Positions 10,087-20,047 of a DNA stretch of 64,000 nucleotides are shown here, in pieces. The position numbers were made by a program, and so were the translations under genes. Location of the stretch: the NCBI RefSeq assembly GCF_042654365.1, contig NZ_JBHSGG010000017.1, positions 62,001 to 126,000 on the forward strand. Reading direction: 5' to 3'. The notes beneath the pieces are model-generated. The model was not told the DNA's origin and did no database searches. It worked only from the letters and a program-made list of their open reading frames with translations. Position 1 is the first letter of the stretch; every line of letters begins with the position of its first letter. This DNA comes from Coralloluteibacterium thermophilum (GTDB taxonomy: Bacteria > Pseudomonadota > Gammaproteobacteria > Xanthomonadales > Xanthomonadaceae).

Positions 10087-10639
10087 AGCGGATACGGCTC
10101 CGGGAGTGGAGTTGCAGGTGGCGCGTGGCCAGGTCGACGGCCATGCCGTGGCCGGACATGGTAGAGCCGCGGTCGGTGACGGTCACCAGCGTGTCGCTGG
10201 TGGCGCGCTCCTCGCGCGGGAACACGGTCATCCGTTCGCTCTCGATGCGCATGCGGGCCTGGTCCTCGCGCGGCGCGCCGAGGATCTCGACCTCGCGGGT
10301 CAGGCGGACCTCGCCGCCGTCGGCGCTGATCCAGGCGTCCTCGGCACGGGCCTCCCACGCGCCGCCCTCGGCCTGCGGGAAGCTGAAGAATGGCTTGTCC
10401 AGCGTGAAGGTGCCGGTGTGGGGGTCGCGGTCGAGCTGCGGGCCGGTGACGGAGAACGACTCCTGCCCGGTCTCGTCCAGCGCGATCAGGGTGTAGTCGC
10501 CCAGGGTGTAGTCCGAGCGCATCGGCCCGATGAACTCCGGCGGCTGCGGCTGCGGCCGGAGCAGCCAGGCGAGGGTGCCGGTCGCCACCGCCAGCACGAA
10601 CAGGACGAGGGTGGCGATGCGCCGGGCGGCCGGGCTCAT
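10067..10639 (-). CDS. lptC: LPS export system protein LptC
   Basis: Bitopic inner-membrane protein that receives LPS from LptBFG and hands it to LptA. It has 190 residues from the ATG at 10639, with one N-terminal membrane helix (about residues 8-26) followed by a periplasmic OstA-like domain (YTLIALDETGQESFSVTGPQL onward). The start codon overlaps the kdsC stop as ATGA, typical of coupled genes in this cluster. Sequence is weakly conserved across the family; the call rests on topology, length and the kdsC-lptC-lptA-lptB order. Confidence 0.92.
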   Translation of the reverse strand: MSPAARRIATLVLFVLAVATGTLAWLLRPQPQPPEFIGPMRSDYTLGDYTLIALDETGQESFSVTGPQLDRDPHTGTFTLDKPFFSFPQAEGGAWEARAEDAWISADGGEVRLTREVEILGAPREDQARMRIESERMTVFPREERATSDTLVTVTDRGSTMSGHGMAVDLATRHLQLHSRSRIRYVPTPR

Positions 10640-11163
10640 CCCGCGCCGTCCCGGGCCGCGAGCAGCAGGTCGGCGATCTCGCGCGCGGCCCCGGCGCCGC
10701 CGCCCAGTCGCGTCACCAGGTGCGCTTCGGCGAGGACCTCCGGGTGCGCGTTCGCCGGCGCGACCGCCAGCCCGGCCACGCGCATGGCGGGCAGGTCGGC
10801 GAGGTCGTCGCCCATGAACAGCATCGCCGACGGCGGCACGCCCAGCTCCGCGCACAGCGCGTCCACCGCCGCGCGCTTGTCGCCGATGCCCTGGTGGACG
10901 TGCCCGATGCCGAGGTCGCGGGCGCGCGCGTCCACCGCGGCCACCCGGCGGGCGCTGCACAGCGCCACCTCGATGCCCGCGTTGCGCAGCGCCTTGAGGC
11001 CGTGGCCGTCGTGCACGTGGAACACCTTGAGTTCGCTGCCGTCGGGCGCGTAGTACAGCCGGCCGTCGGTCAGGGTCCCGTCGACGTCGAAGACCGCCAC
11101 GCGGATGCCCGCGGCGCGGGCGCGCAGCGCGGGGTCCAGGTCGGAAAGGCCGAGCCGCCGCAT
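10636..11163 (-). CDS. kdsC: 3-deoxy-D-manno-octulosonate 8-phosphate phosphatase KdsC
   Basis: HAD-family phosphatase that removes phosphate from Kdo-8-phosphate to give Kdo for the LPS inner core. It has 175 residues, the usual KdsC length, and no cap domain. Motif I is FDVDGTLTD with Asp26 and Asp28, motif II includes CSARR, and motif IV is MGDDLADLP. The start at 11163 leaves 5 bases after the kdsD stop. The longer open frame upstream is the shadow of kdsD. The product feeds Kdo into the pathway served by the lpt genes just downstream. Confidence 0.96.
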   Translation of the reverse strand: MRRLGLSDLDPALRARAAGIRVAVFDVDGTLTDGRLYYAPDGSELKVFHVHDGHGLKALRNAGIEVALCSARRVAAVDARARDLGIGHVHQGIGDKRAAVDALCAELGVPPSAMLFMGDDLADLPAMRVAGLAVAPANAHPEVLAEAHLVTRLGGGAGAAREIADLLLAARDGAG

Positions 11164-11168
11164 CGGCG

Positions 11169-12185
11169 TCAGACCACGCGCGCGCGCAGCAGGTCGTGCA
11201 CGTTGAGCGCGCCGACCACCTGCCGCGCCTCGTCCACCACCACCAGCGCGTTGATCTTGAACTCCTCCATCAGGCGGGCCGCCTCCACCGCCAGCCGCTC
11301 CGCGCCGATGGTGCGGGGCGAGCGCGTCATGACCTCGGCCACCGGCGTGGCGCGGAGGTCGACCTGGACGTCCTTGAGCAGGCGACGCAGGTCGCCGTCG
11401 GTGAAGATGCCGACCAGGCGGCGCTCCGCATCCACCACCGCGGTCATGCCCAGCCGGCCGCGGCTCATCTCGGCGATGACCTCGCCGAGCGTCGCGTCGG
11501 CGGGGACCCGCGGCACGGTGTCGCCGTCGTGCATGACGTCGGCGATGCGCAGCAGCAGCCGGCGGCCCAGCGCGCCGGCCGGATGCGAGCGCGCGAAGTC
11601 GTCCGCGGTGAAGCCGCGCGCCTCCAGCAGGGCGACCGCCAGCGCATCGCCCAGGACCAGGGCGGTGGTCGTGCTGGCGGTGGGCGCCAGGTTCAGCGGG
11701 CAGGCCTCCTCGGGCACGCTGGCGTCCAGGTGGACGTCGGCCAGCCGCGCGAGCGTCGACTGCGGCCGGCCGGTCATGGCGATCAGGGCGTTGCCCTGGC
11801 GCTTGATCAGCGGAATGACGGTGAGCAGCTCCTCGGTCTCGCCCGAGTTCGACAGCGCGAGCACCACGTCCTGCTCGGCGATCATGCCGAGGTCGCCGTG
11901 GCTCGCCTCGCCCGCGTGCACGAAGAACGCGGGCGTGCCCGTCGAGGCGAGGGTGGCGGCGATCTTCCGCGCGACGTGGCCGGACTTGCCCAGCCCCAGC
12001 AGCACGACCCGGCCGCGCGCGCCCAGCATCAGCCGGCAGGCGTCGCCGAAGCTGCCGTCGATGCGGGCGTCCAGCGCGTCCAGCGCGCGGGTCTCGATGG
12101 CGATGACGCGCCGTGCGCTGTCGATCAGTGCGTCGTCGGCGGGGGCGGTGGAGGGCGTGGGAGCGGCGGTTGCGAGGTCGGGCAT
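11169..12185 (-). CDS. kdsD: Arabinose-5-phosphate isomerase KdsD
   Basis: Interconverts ribulose-5-phosphate and arabinose-5-phosphate, the first committed step of Kdo synthesis. It has 338 residues with an N-terminal SIS domain (about 40-180; GLGKSGHVARKIAATLASTGTPAFF and SNSGETEE) and two CBS domains (about 210-338). The catalytic-region motif HGDLGMI is present. It is the first gene of the leftward kds-lpt-rpoN-PTS array and diverges from ibaG across an 88-base promoter gap. Confidence 0.96.
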   Translation of the reverse strand: MPDLATAAPTPSTAPADDALIDSARRVIAIETRALDALDARIDGSFGDACRLMLGARGRVVLLGLGKSGHVARKIAATLASTGTPAFFVHAGEASHGDLGMIAEQDVVLALSNSGETEELLTVIPLIKRQGNALIAMTGRPQSTLARLADVHLDASVPEEACPLNLAPTASTTTALVLGDALAVALLEARGFTADDFARSHPAGALGRRLLLRIADVMHDGDTVPRVPADATLGEVIAEMSRGRLGMTAVVDAERRLVGIFTDGDLRRLLKDVQVDLRATPVAEVMTRSPRTIGAERLAVEAARLMEEFKINALVVVDEARQVVGALNVHDLLRARVV

Positions 12186-12207
12186 TCCGGTGCCGGGGCG
12201 TAGGGAT

Positions 12208-12230
12208 TAAGATGTCGGGCCGTGATTCTA
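12208..12230. promoter_or_regulatory. Divergent -10-like elements between kdsD and ibaG
   Basis: The gap holds a TAAGAT at 12208-12213 reading toward ibaG-murA and a TAGAAT at 12225-12230 reading toward kdsD. Both resemble sigma-70 -10 boxes, and they are among the few AT-rich spots in the gap. I cannot find good -35 hexamers at 17 bases for either. If both are used, the two promoters would be back to back and overlapping. Confidence 0.35.
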
Positions 12231-12273
12231 CCCGGCGCCTTCCCGCGCCGCGGCGCCCGAGACCCGCTCCCGC

Positions 12274-12513
12274 ATGAACGCCGACACCATCCGCCAGATG
12301 ATCGAAGCCGGCCTGCCCGGCGCCCGCGCGCAGGTCCAGGGCGAGGACGGCGTGCATTTCGAGGCGACCGTGGTCGCCGAGGCCTTCGCCGGCAAGCTCC
12401 CGCTGGCGCGTCATCGCATGGTCTACGCCACGCTCGGCGACCAGATGGGCACCGACATCCACGCGCTGGCGCTGAAGACGCTCACGCCCGAAGAAGCCGC
12501 GCGCGCCGGCTGA
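12274..12513 (+). CDS. ibaG: BolA family protein, IbaG-like
   Basis: A 79-residue BolA/IbaG protein. The family partners monothiol glutaredoxins in binding [2Fe-2S] clusters. The conserved segment FEATVVAEAFAGKLPLARHRMVYATLGD includes the His of the KLPLARHR loop typical of the IbaG branch. It lies 28 bases before murA, the widespread ibaG-murA order in gammaproteobacteria, which favours IbaG over BolA proper. It may link to the suf iron-sulfur genes elsewhere in the window, but that is inference. Confidence 0.92.
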   Translation: MNADTIRQMIEAGLPGARAQVQGEDGVHFEATVVAEAFAGKLPLARHRMVYATLGDQMGTDIHALALKTLTPEEAARAG

Positions 12514-12541
12514 CGCCGCCGGCGCGGACACAAGGACACCG

Positions 12542-13801
<1,260 letters not shown>

Positions 13802-13925
13802 GGGGTAAAGCGGGAAGGGGGAAGTGGGAATCGGGACCTGCGGGTCTCGATGGGTGCCCGCCGCACGCGGCCCTCAGTCGAAGTGCCTGTTCCTCGGATC
13901 GTCCGGTCTTCGATTCCCGATTCCC
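13802..13925. repeat. GGGAATC-heptamer inverted repeat after murA
   Basis: The left arm begins right after the murA stop with GGGGTAAAGCGGGAA and reaches GGGAATCGGGACCTG at 13826-13840. The right arm has two tandem GATTCCC heptamers at 13912-13925. The left arm shares GGGAATCGGGACCTG followed by GGGT with the copy at 35768, beyond the heptamers themselves. It separates the convergent genes murA and the DUF3108 gene. Confidence 0.7.
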
Positions 13926-13943
13926 GCTCCTGCTCAGCGACCG

Positions 13944-14651
13944 CTACCTCTCAACCCCCACCAGCCGCATCTCGATGGTCTCGCCGTCGCGCTCGCGCTG
14001 GACGCTGCGCACGGGGAGGTAGTCGCGGGCGGGGTCGAGCCAGATGGTGGTGCTGCGCCCGGCGCCCGGATCGCGGACGCGCTCGACGCGGGTCGCGTCG
14101 ACGCTGCCGGCCGGGACCTCGACCCGCTCGCTGCCGGTGGCGCGGAAGCGCTGCGTCTCCACTTCGCGGCGGTCGGCCACCGGGTACTCGACCTCCTGGC
14201 GCCCGGCGGCGAGGTCGCGGGCGAGCGCCACCGGCACGATCTGGCGGTCGAGGACGCCCTGCGTGTAGGGCAGCACGTGCTCGTCGCGGCGGTCGCGGCT
14301 GACGATCCGGCCGGCGGCGGGATCGACCTCGAGGCTGCGCTCGCGGCTGTTGAAGGCCACCTTCTGCGTGTAGCGGTAGCCGGTGGTCTCGGGGCCGCGG
14401 CCGCTCCAGCGGAAGGTGGAGCGTTCGGTGATGTCGGCGCCGGCCACGGCGGCCAATCCCTGGGTACCGCGGGTGTGCGAGCTCAGTTCCCAGGTGTCGC
14501 TGCCGGTCTGGCGCAGGGTCACCTGGGCCTCGCCGAGCACGCTGCCGTTGCGCAGCACTTCGTAGCGCGCCTCGTAGGGCGCGGGGCCGCTGGCCTGGGC
14601 GGCGGCGGGGGCGAGGGCGGCGAGGCCGAGCAGCAGGGCGAGGCGGACCAT
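13944..14651 (-). CDS. DUF3108 domain protein, exported
   Basis: A 235-residue exported protein with a signal peptide (about 1-20, ending AAAQA). The mature part matches the DUF3108 pattern: PYEARYEVLRNGSVLGEAQ near the start, long beta-strand-rich repeats, and a C-terminal TIWLDPARDYLPVRSVQRERDG block. The fold resembles periplasmic lipid- or polysaccharide-related beta proteins, but no activity is established. It follows purN on the same strand, 30 bases away. A DUF3108 gene next to purMN is common in the Xanthomonadales as I recall. Confidence 0.85.
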   Translation of the reverse strand: MVRLALLLGLAALAPAAAQASGPAPYEARYEVLRNGSVLGEAQVTLRQTGSDTWELSSHTRGTQGLAAVAGADITERSTFRWSGRGPETTGYRYTQKVAFNSRERSLEVDPAAGRIVSRDRRDEHVLPYTQGVLDRQIVPVALARDLAAGRQEVEYPVADRREVETQRFRATGSERVEVPAGSVDATRVERVRDPGAGRSTTIWLDPARDYLPVRSVQRERDGETIEMRLVGVER

Positions 14652-14681
14652 GGCGGACTCCTGTGGAACCGGGGGCGTGCG

Positions 14682-15332
14682 TCAGTGCAGGCGATCGTCG
14701 TCGCCCAGGCGCAGCGGGCGCGTGAGGCGGGTGCCGTCCAGCGCCACCGCGTCGTCGAGCTGGCGCAGCCGGCCGTCGGCGATCAGCGCCACGCAGGCCG
14801 GCAGCAGGCGGTGCTCGCGGGCGAGCACGCGCGCGGCCAGGCGCTCCGCGTCGTCGTCCGCCCGTACCGCGACCTCGGCCTGCGCGATCACCGGGCCGCC
14901 GTCGAGCGCCGCGGTCACGTAGTGCACGCTCGCACCGTGCACCGGCACGCGGTCGTCGAGCGCGCGCTGGTGGGTGTGCAGCCCCCGATAGGCCGGGAGA
15001 AGCGAGGGATGGATGTTGATCATGCGGCCTGCGAAACGGGCGACGGCGGCGTCGCCGATGAGGCGCATGTATCCCGCACACACGATGAGATCGGGCTGAA
15101 CATCGGCGACGGCGCTGAACAGCGCTTCATCGTGCGCGGCGCGATCCGCGTAGGCGCGGGGCGGCAGGGCGTGCGCCGGGATTCCCGCAGCGCGCGCGAT
15201 CTCCAGCGCACCGGCGCCGGGGCGGTCGGAGAATGTCCCGACGAAGGCCGCGTCCAGCCGTCCCGCGGCGCGCGCGTCGAGCAGGGCCCGGAGGTTGCTG
15301 CCGCGGCCCGAGGCCAGTACCGCGATGCGCAT
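14682..15332 (-). CDS. purN: Phosphoribosylglycinamide formyltransferase PurN
   Basis: Adds a formyl group from 10-formyl-tetrahydrofolate to glycinamide ribonucleotide in purine synthesis. The 216 residues start at 15332 with AVLASGRGSNLRALLDA, the phosphate-binding loop. The catalytic Asn-His pair lies in MINIHPSLLPAYRGLHTH, and the catalytic Asp in DGGPVIAQAEV. The start codon shares one base with the purM stop (TGATG), giving the standard purM-purN coupling. Confidence 0.96.
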   Translation of the reverse strand: MRIAVLASGRGSNLRALLDARAAGRLDAAFVGTFSDRPGAGALEIARAAGIPAHALPPRAYADRAAHDEALFSAVADVQPDLIVCAGYMRLIGDAAVARFAGRMINIHPSLLPAYRGLHTHQRALDDRVPVHGASVHYVTAALDGGPVIAQAEVAVRADDDAERLAARVLAREHRLLPACVALIADGRLRQLDDAVALDGTRLTRPLRLGDDDRLH

Positions 15333-16375
15333 CAGCCGATGCGGACGCGCGTCCCGCCCCCGGCGCGGCCGATCCGGCCGATCTCGAGCGCGTCGAGCCG
15401 GTGCTCCGCCAGTGCGGCGCGCACCGCGGCGACGGCCTCGGCCGGTACCACCAGCACGAAGCCGATGCCGCAGTTGAAGGTGCGCCACATCTCGGTCTGG
15501 GCGACGTTGCCCTCGCGCTGCAGCCAGTCGAACACGGCGGGACGCGGCAGGGCGGTCGCGTCGATCTCGACGCCGAGGTCCTCCGGCACCACGCGCACGA
15601 TGTTCTCGGTGAGCCCGCCGCCGGTGATGTGCGCCATCGCGTGCAGCGCGGCGCCGTGGCTTTCCAGCAGGGCGAGGATGGGCCTGACGTAGATCGTGGT
15701 CGGCGCCATCAGCGCGTCGGCGAGACGCACGCCGTCGAGGTCGAGGTCGAGCGGATCGCCGGCGCGCTCGAGGATGCGCCGGATCAGGGAGTAGCCGTTG
15801 GAGTGGGGGCCGCTGGAGGGCAGGCCCAGCAGCAGGTCGCCCTCGCGCACCGCCGCGCCGTCCAGCAGGCGCTCGCGCTCCACCGCGCCGACGGTGAAGC
15901 CGGCGAGGTCGTACTCGCCCGGCGGGTACATGTCCGGCATCTCGGCGGTCTCGCCGCCGATCAGTGCGCAGCCGGCCAGCTCGCAGCCGCGCGCGATGCC
16001 GCCGACCACGGCGGCCGCGGTGTCCACGTCGAGCTTGCCGGTGGCGAAGTAGTCCAGGAAGAACAGCGGCTCGGCGCCCTGCACCAGGACGTCGTTGACG
16101 CACATGCCGACGAGGTCGATGCCGATGGTGTCGTGGCGGCCGAGGGTCTGTGCGAGCTTGAGCTTGGTGCCGACGCCGTCGGTGCCCGAGACCAGGACCG
16201 GGTCGCGGAAGCGGTCGCCCAGCGCGAACAGGCCGCCGAAGCCGCCCAGCCCGCCCAGCACCTCCGGGCGCAGGGTGCGCCTGACCATCGGCTTGATGCG
16301 TTCGACGAGGGCGTTGCCCGCGTCGATGTCGACGCCGGCATCGCGATAGCTCAACGAGGATGGGGTCTGGCTCAC
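15332..16375 (-). CDS. purM: Phosphoribosylformylglycinamidine cyclo-ligase PurM
   Basis: ATP-dependent closure of the imidazole ring (AIR synthesis). I chose the GTG at 16375, which gives 347 residues beginning MSQTPSSLSYRDAGVDIDAG, the typical PurM N-terminus. The long reading upstream is the antisense of the DUF2066 gene. Diagnostic motifs are VLVSGTDGVGTKLKLA, IGIDLVGMCVND and GGETAEMPDMY. A TAGAAT -10-like sequence lies about 30 bases upstream. Confidence 0.95.
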   Translation of the reverse strand: MSQTPSSLSYRDAGVDIDAGNALVERIKPMVRRTLRPEVLGGLGGFGGLFALGDRFRDPVLVSGTDGVGTKLKLAQTLGRHDTIGIDLVGMCVNDVLVQGAEPLFFLDYFATGKLDVDTAAAVVGGIARGCELAGCALIGGETAEMPDMYPPGEYDLAGFTVGAVERERLLDGAAVREGDLLLGLPSSGPHSNGYSLIRRILERAGDPLDLDLDGVRLADALMAPTTIYVRPILALLESHGAALHAMAHITGGGLTENIVRVVPEDLGVEIDATALPRPAVFDWLQREGNVAQTEMWRTFNCGIGFVLVVPAEAVAAVRAALAEHRLDALEIGRIGRAGGGTRVRIG

Positions 16376-16403
16376 GCTGGGTACCGGCGGCGGGGAGCCG
16401 CCA

Positions 16404-16409
16404 ATTCTA
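16404..16409 (-). promoter_or_regulatory. -10-like element for purM-purN
   Basis: On the leftward strand the sequence reads TAGAAT, a five-of-six match to the sigma-70 -10 box, 28 bases before the purM GTG. No convincing -35 box is seen at the standard spacing. Confidence 0.35.
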
Positions 16410-16504
16410 GCAGGCGCCCCGCCGGTCGCAGCGCCGACGTTGGACGGCCACGGGGCCCTGCGGCACCATGCGGCGCCTTCGCTCCATTCACCGAGACCCC
16501 GCCA

Positions 16505-17533
16505 ATGACCCGCCCGATCCTCCGCGTCCTCCTGCTCATGGGCCTCTGCATCGGCCTGGCGCCGGCCGTGGCCCAGGATGCCGCCGCCGATCTGTACACG
16601 GGCGAGGTCCCGGTGACCGGGCGCGGCGACGGGGAGCGCGCGGCCGCCACCGCGCGCGCGCTCGCGCAGGTCGTGGTCAAGCTGACTGGCGATTCCGAGG
16701 CGCCCCGGCATCCGCTGGTCGCGCGCCAGTTGCGCTCGGCGCAGGCGCTGGAGCGTTCGCACAGCTACCGCCAGGACACCGACACCACGCCGGGCGGCGC
16801 GCCGTCCTACCGGCAGACCCTGGTGGTGCGCTTCGACCGCAGCGGCGTCGACGCGCTGGTCGGTGCCGCGGGACTGCCCACCTGGCCGGCCCCCCGGCCG
16901 CCGGTGACCCTGCTGCTGGCCATCGACGACGGCCGGGGCGCGCGCGTGGTCAATGCCCAGCAGGTCAACGTGGTGCGCCCGTTGAGCACGCGCGGCGCCG
17001 AGCGCGGCCTCGCCTTCCAGCTGCCGCGCGACGGGGCGGTGGACGTGGATCCGGTCTGGGAGCTCCAGCCGCGCGCCGCCGCCGGGCGGGAGCCGGCCCT
17101 GCTGGGCAAGCTCTACCGGGGCGCCGGCGGCTGGACCGCCCAGTGGGCGCTGGTGGTGGACGGCGAGGTGCTCGAACGCTGGACCAGCGAGGAGGCCGAC
17201 GCGCGCCAGGCCATGGCGGCGGGCGCCGACGGCGCCGCGGACGCGATGGCGCGCCGCTTCGCGGTCGAGGCGGTCGCGGGCACGCCGGAGACGGTCGTGG
17301 TGACGGTCGAGGGCGTGCACGGCAGCGACGACTACCTGCGGCTCATGGGCTATCTGCAGAGCCTGGCGGTGGTGCGGTCGATCGTGCCGGAGGCCGAGGC
17401 CGGCGGCGGCCGCCTGCGGCTGACCCTCGACCTCGCCAGCGGTCTGGTGGGCTTCGAGAACCTCGTGGCCTCGGGCGACGTGCTGACGTCCATGCCGGGC
17501 GGCGCCGGGCCGGTGTTCCTGCTGCGGCCATGA
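16505..17533 (+). CDS. DUF2066 domain protein, exported
   Basis: A 342-residue exported protein; the signal peptide is about residues 1-23, ending in AVAQD. The body matches DUF2066: an N-terminal LYTGEVPVTGRGDGERAAATARAL block and a QVVVKLTGDSEAP segment, then a beta-rich region. Its function is not established. It diverges from purM, and its stop overlaps the next gene as ATGA. The order purM / DUF2066 - phosphatidyltransferase - PerM - hda is widespread in gammaproteobacteria. Confidence 0.85.
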   Translation: MTRPILRVLLLMGLCIGLAPAVAQDAAADLYTGEVPVTGRGDGERAAATARALAQVVVKLTGDSEAPRHPLVARQLRSAQALERSHSYRQDTDTTPGGAPSYRQTLVVRFDRSGVDALVGAAGLPTWPAPRPPVTLLLAIDDGRGARVVNAQQVNVVRPLSTRGAERGLAFQLPRDGAVDVDPVWELQPRAAAGREPALLGKLYRGAGGWTAQWALVVDGEVLERWTSEEADARQAMAAGADGAADAMARRFAVEAVAGTPETVVVTVEGVHGSDDYLRLMGYLQSLAVVRSIVPEAEAGGGRLRLTLDLASGLVGFENLVASGDVLTSMPGGAGPVFLLRP

Positions 17534-18090
17534 ACACGGCGACGGTGCCCGGCCGCTGGGTACCCAACGCCATCACCCTCGCGCGGATGGCGGCGACGCC
17601 GGCCATCGTGTGGCTGCTCGCCACGCAGGCGCACATGGCGGCGCTGTGGCTGACGCTGCTGGCAGCAGCCTCCGATGCGCTCGACGGCCTTCTGGCGCGC
17701 CGCTGCGGCTGGCGCACGCGGCTGGGGGCGCTGCTCGACCCGGCGGCCGACAAGCTGCTGGTCAACGCCCTGTTCGTCGGCCTGTGGCTGGGCGGGGTAC
17801 TGCCCGGCTGGCTCGCGGCGCTCACCTTCCTGCGCGACCTGGTGCTGCTGGTCGGGGCGGTCGCCTGGCGGTTGCGGCGCGGGCCGCTGGAGATCGCGCC
17901 GAGCGCGCTGGGCAAGCTGGCGACCTTCGCGCAGCTGGCCCTGGTGCTGGGCGCCCTGGCCGGGCTCGCCCTGGACGTCGAGGTCGCCGCGCCGGTGGCC
18001 GCGGGCATCTGGGTGGTGGCGGCGCTGACCGTCGCGGCCGGGCTCGATTACGTCGTACGCTGGTCGCGCAGGGCGCGCACCGGTCCTTGA
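17530..18090 (+). CDS. CDP-alcohol phosphatidyltransferase family membrane protein
   Basis: A 186-residue membrane enzyme with about five or six helices. It has the exact family motif DG-x2-AR-x8-G-x3-D-x3-D, seen as SDALDGLLARRCGWRTRLG followed by ALLDPAADK. Such enzymes swap CMP for an alcohol to make phospholipids (PgsA and relatives) or other CDP-alcohol products. The size resembles PgsA, but a second copy in this position next to DUF2066 is usually distinct from the true pgsA beside uvrC, so I leave the symbol empty. It is translationally coupled to DUF2066. Confidence 0.85.
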   Translation: MNTATVPGRWVPNAITLARMAATPAIVWLLATQAHMAALWLTLLAAASDALDGLLARRCGWRTRLGALLDPAADKLLVNALFVGLWLGGVLPGWLAALTFLRDLVLLVGAVAWRLRRGPLEIAPSALGKLATFAQLALVLGALAGLALDVEVAAPVAAGIWVVAALTVAAGLDYVVRWSRRARTGP

Positions 18091-18112
18091 GATTCGTACG
18101 GATCCCACCCCC

Positions 18113-19249
18113 ATGACTCCTTCCGACACCCGTCGCTGGCAGATGCTGGCGCTTGCCGCGGCCCTCGGCTTCCTGATCTGGTTGCTCGGGCCCGTGCTCA
18201 CGCCCTTCATCGTGGCGGCGCTGCTGGCCTGGCTGGGCGATCCGTTCGTCGACCGCATCGAGGCCCGCGGGCGCTCGCGCACGACCGGCGTGGTGCTGGT
18301 CTACGCGCTGATGCTGCTCGTCCTGGCGCTGATCCTGCTGCTCGTGCTGCCACTGCTGGAGCGCGAGGTGATGCGCATGATCGAGGCCTTCCCGCGCTAC
18401 CGCGACTGGTTCATGGGCACGGCCGTGCCCTGGCTGGAGGCGCGGCTCAACATCGAGTTCGGCCAGTACGTCGACGCCTCGCACGCGGTGGAGATGCTGC
18501 AGGAACACTGGCGGCAGGCGGGCGGCGTGGCCGCGACCATCCTCGGCACCGTGTCGCGCTCGGGCATGACGGTGGTGCTGTGGACGGTCAACCTGGTGCT
18601 GATCCCGGTGGTGACGTTCTACTTCCTGCGGGACTGGGACGTCATGATGACCAAGCTGCGCGAGATGCTGCCGCGCTCGATCGAGGGCACGGTGGTGCGC
18701 CTGGCGCGCGAGTCCGACACCGTGCTGGGCGGCTTCATCCGCGGCCAGCTCGCGGTGATGTTCGCGCTGGGCGCGCTCTATGCCCTGGGCCTGTGGCTGA
18801 TCGGCATCGACATGGCGCTGATCATCGGCCTCATCACCGGGCTCACCAGTTTCGTGCCCTACCTGGGCGCGATCCTCGGCTTCGTGCTCGGCGCGGTGGC
18901 GGCGCTGGTGCAGTACGGCGACTGGCAGCACCTGCTGCTGGTGGCGCTGGTCTACACCGTCGTCCAGCTCGCGGAGAGCTACGTGCTGACCCCGCGCCTG
19001 GTCGGCGACCGCATCGGGCTGCATCCGGTCGCGGTCATCTTCGCGGTCATGGCCTTCGGCCAGCTCTTCGGCTTCATCGGCGTGCTGGTCGCGCTGCCGG
19101 TGACCGCGGTGACCATGGTCGTGCTCCGCCACTTCTACCAGCGCTACACCGAGAGCGAACTCTACGGCGGCGGCATGCTGGTCCGGAGGCCCGACGAGGG
19201 CCCGGGCCGCATCGTCCTCCCCGACGAGGGCAGGACCCCCCACGATTGA
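18113..19249 (+). CDS. AI-2E family transporter, PerM type
   Basis: Polytopic inner-membrane protein of 378 residues in the AI-2E/PerM family, with about eight helices. The typical central soluble segment (EREVMRMIEAFPRYRDWFMGT) and the C-terminal block ITGLTSFVPYLGAILGFVLG followed by LTPRLVGDRIGLHPVAVIFAV are clear. Family members have been linked to autoinducer-2 export and to cation/proton exchange; this one cannot be assigned a substrate. It overlaps hda by 4 bases, and perM-hda adjacency is common in gammaproteobacteria. Confidence 0.9.
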   Translation: MTPSDTRRWQMLALAAALGFLIWLLGPVLTPFIVAALLAWLGDPFVDRIEARGRSRTTGVVLVYALMLLVLALILLLVLPLLEREVMRMIEAFPRYRDWFMGTAVPWLEARLNIEFGQYVDASHAVEMLQEHWRQAGGVAATILGTVSRSGMTVVLWTVNLVLIPVVTFYFLRDWDVMMTKLREMLPRSIEGTVVRLARESDTVLGGFIRGQLAVMFALGALYALGLWLIGIDMALIIGLITGLTSFVPYLGAILGFVLGAVAALVQYGDWQHLLLVALVYTVVQLAESYVLTPRLVGDRIGLHPVAVIFAVMAFGQLFGFIGVLVALPVTAVTMVVLRHFYQRYTESELYGGGMLVRRPDEGPGRIVLPDEGRTPHD

Positions 19250-19938
19250 ACACGCCACAGCTTCCCCTCTCGCTGCGCTTCCCGCCGGACCAGCGCTTCG
19301 AGGGCTTCCACGATCCCGCCGGCGTCGCGCTGCCCCTGGTGCGGGCGGTCGCCGCCGGCGCCGCCGCGGACTGGCTCTATCTCGAGGGCGCACCCGGCAG
19401 CGGCAAGACCCATCTGCTGCTGGCGGCCTGCGCGGCCGCCGACGGCGCGGGACGGCAGGCGGTCTATCTGCCGCTGGCCGCGCTCGGTCCGCACGTCGCC
19501 GAGGCCCTGGCCGCCCAGGAGGCGGCCGACCTCGTCGCCCTGGACGACCTGGACGCGGTCGCCGGGCGGCGCGCGGCGGAGGTCGCCCTGTTCGACTTCC
19601 ACAACCGTGCCCGTGCCGCGGGCGCCACGCTGCTCTACGGGGCGCGGGGCGCGCCGAACGCGCTGGCGCTCGAGCTGCCCGACCTGCGCTCGCGCCTGGG
19701 CCAGTGCACCCGGGTGCCCCTGCAGCCGCTGGACGACGGCGGCCGGCGCGCGGTGCTGCGTCGGCGCGCGGACGCGCGCGGCCTGCAGCTCGACGATGCG
19801 GTCATCGACTGGCTGCTGACCCACGTCGGCCGCGACCTGGCCTCGCTCGGCGCCTTGCTCGACCGGCTCGACCGCGAGTCGCTGGCGGCGCGCCGGCGGC
19901 CGACGGTGGCCTTCCTGCGCGGCCTGCTGAAGGACTGA
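19246..19938 (+). CDS. hda: DnaA regulatory inactivator Hda
   Basis: DnaA-like AAA+ protein that, with the sliding clamp, stimulates ATP hydrolysis by DnaA and so limits replication starts. I choose the TTG at 19246: it overlaps the perM stop (TTGA) and yields an N-terminus with QLPLSLRF, the clamp-binding motif Hda needs at its very start. The 230 residues include Walker A GAPGSGKTH, Walker B VALDDLDAV and the sensor region LRSRLGQCTRV. It lacks the DnaA DNA-binding domain, as expected. Confidence 0.93.
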   Translation: MNTPQLPLSLRFPPDQRFEGFHDPAGVALPLVRAVAAGAAADWLYLEGAPGSGKTHLLLAACAAADGAGRQAVYLPLAALGPHVAEALAAQEAADLVALDDLDAVAGRRAAEVALFDFHNRARAAGATLLYGARGAPNALALELPDLRSRLGQCTRVPLQPLDDGGRRAVLRRRADARGLQLDDAVIDWLLTHVGRDLASLGALLDRLDRESLAARRRPTVAFLRGLLKD

Positions 19939-20016
19939 CGGCTGGGGCGGCCTCGCCCGTCGGGAGGGGCGTGAAGGCGGCGCCCGCGAGAACGGCTCCG
20001 TGCCGCCGACGGTCCG

Positions 20017-20044
20017 CGCACCGCGTCCCGAAGGACGCGGCGCG
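20017..20044. terminator. Hairpin between convergent hda and murU
   Basis: CCGCGTCC at 20021-20028, a CGAA loop and GGACGCGG at 20033-20040 form a perfect 8-bp stem that continues on both sides after one mismatch. It sits between two convergent genes. There is no T run, so it may need Rho, or may simply cap both transcripts. Confidence 0.5.
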
Positions 20045-20047
20045 GGC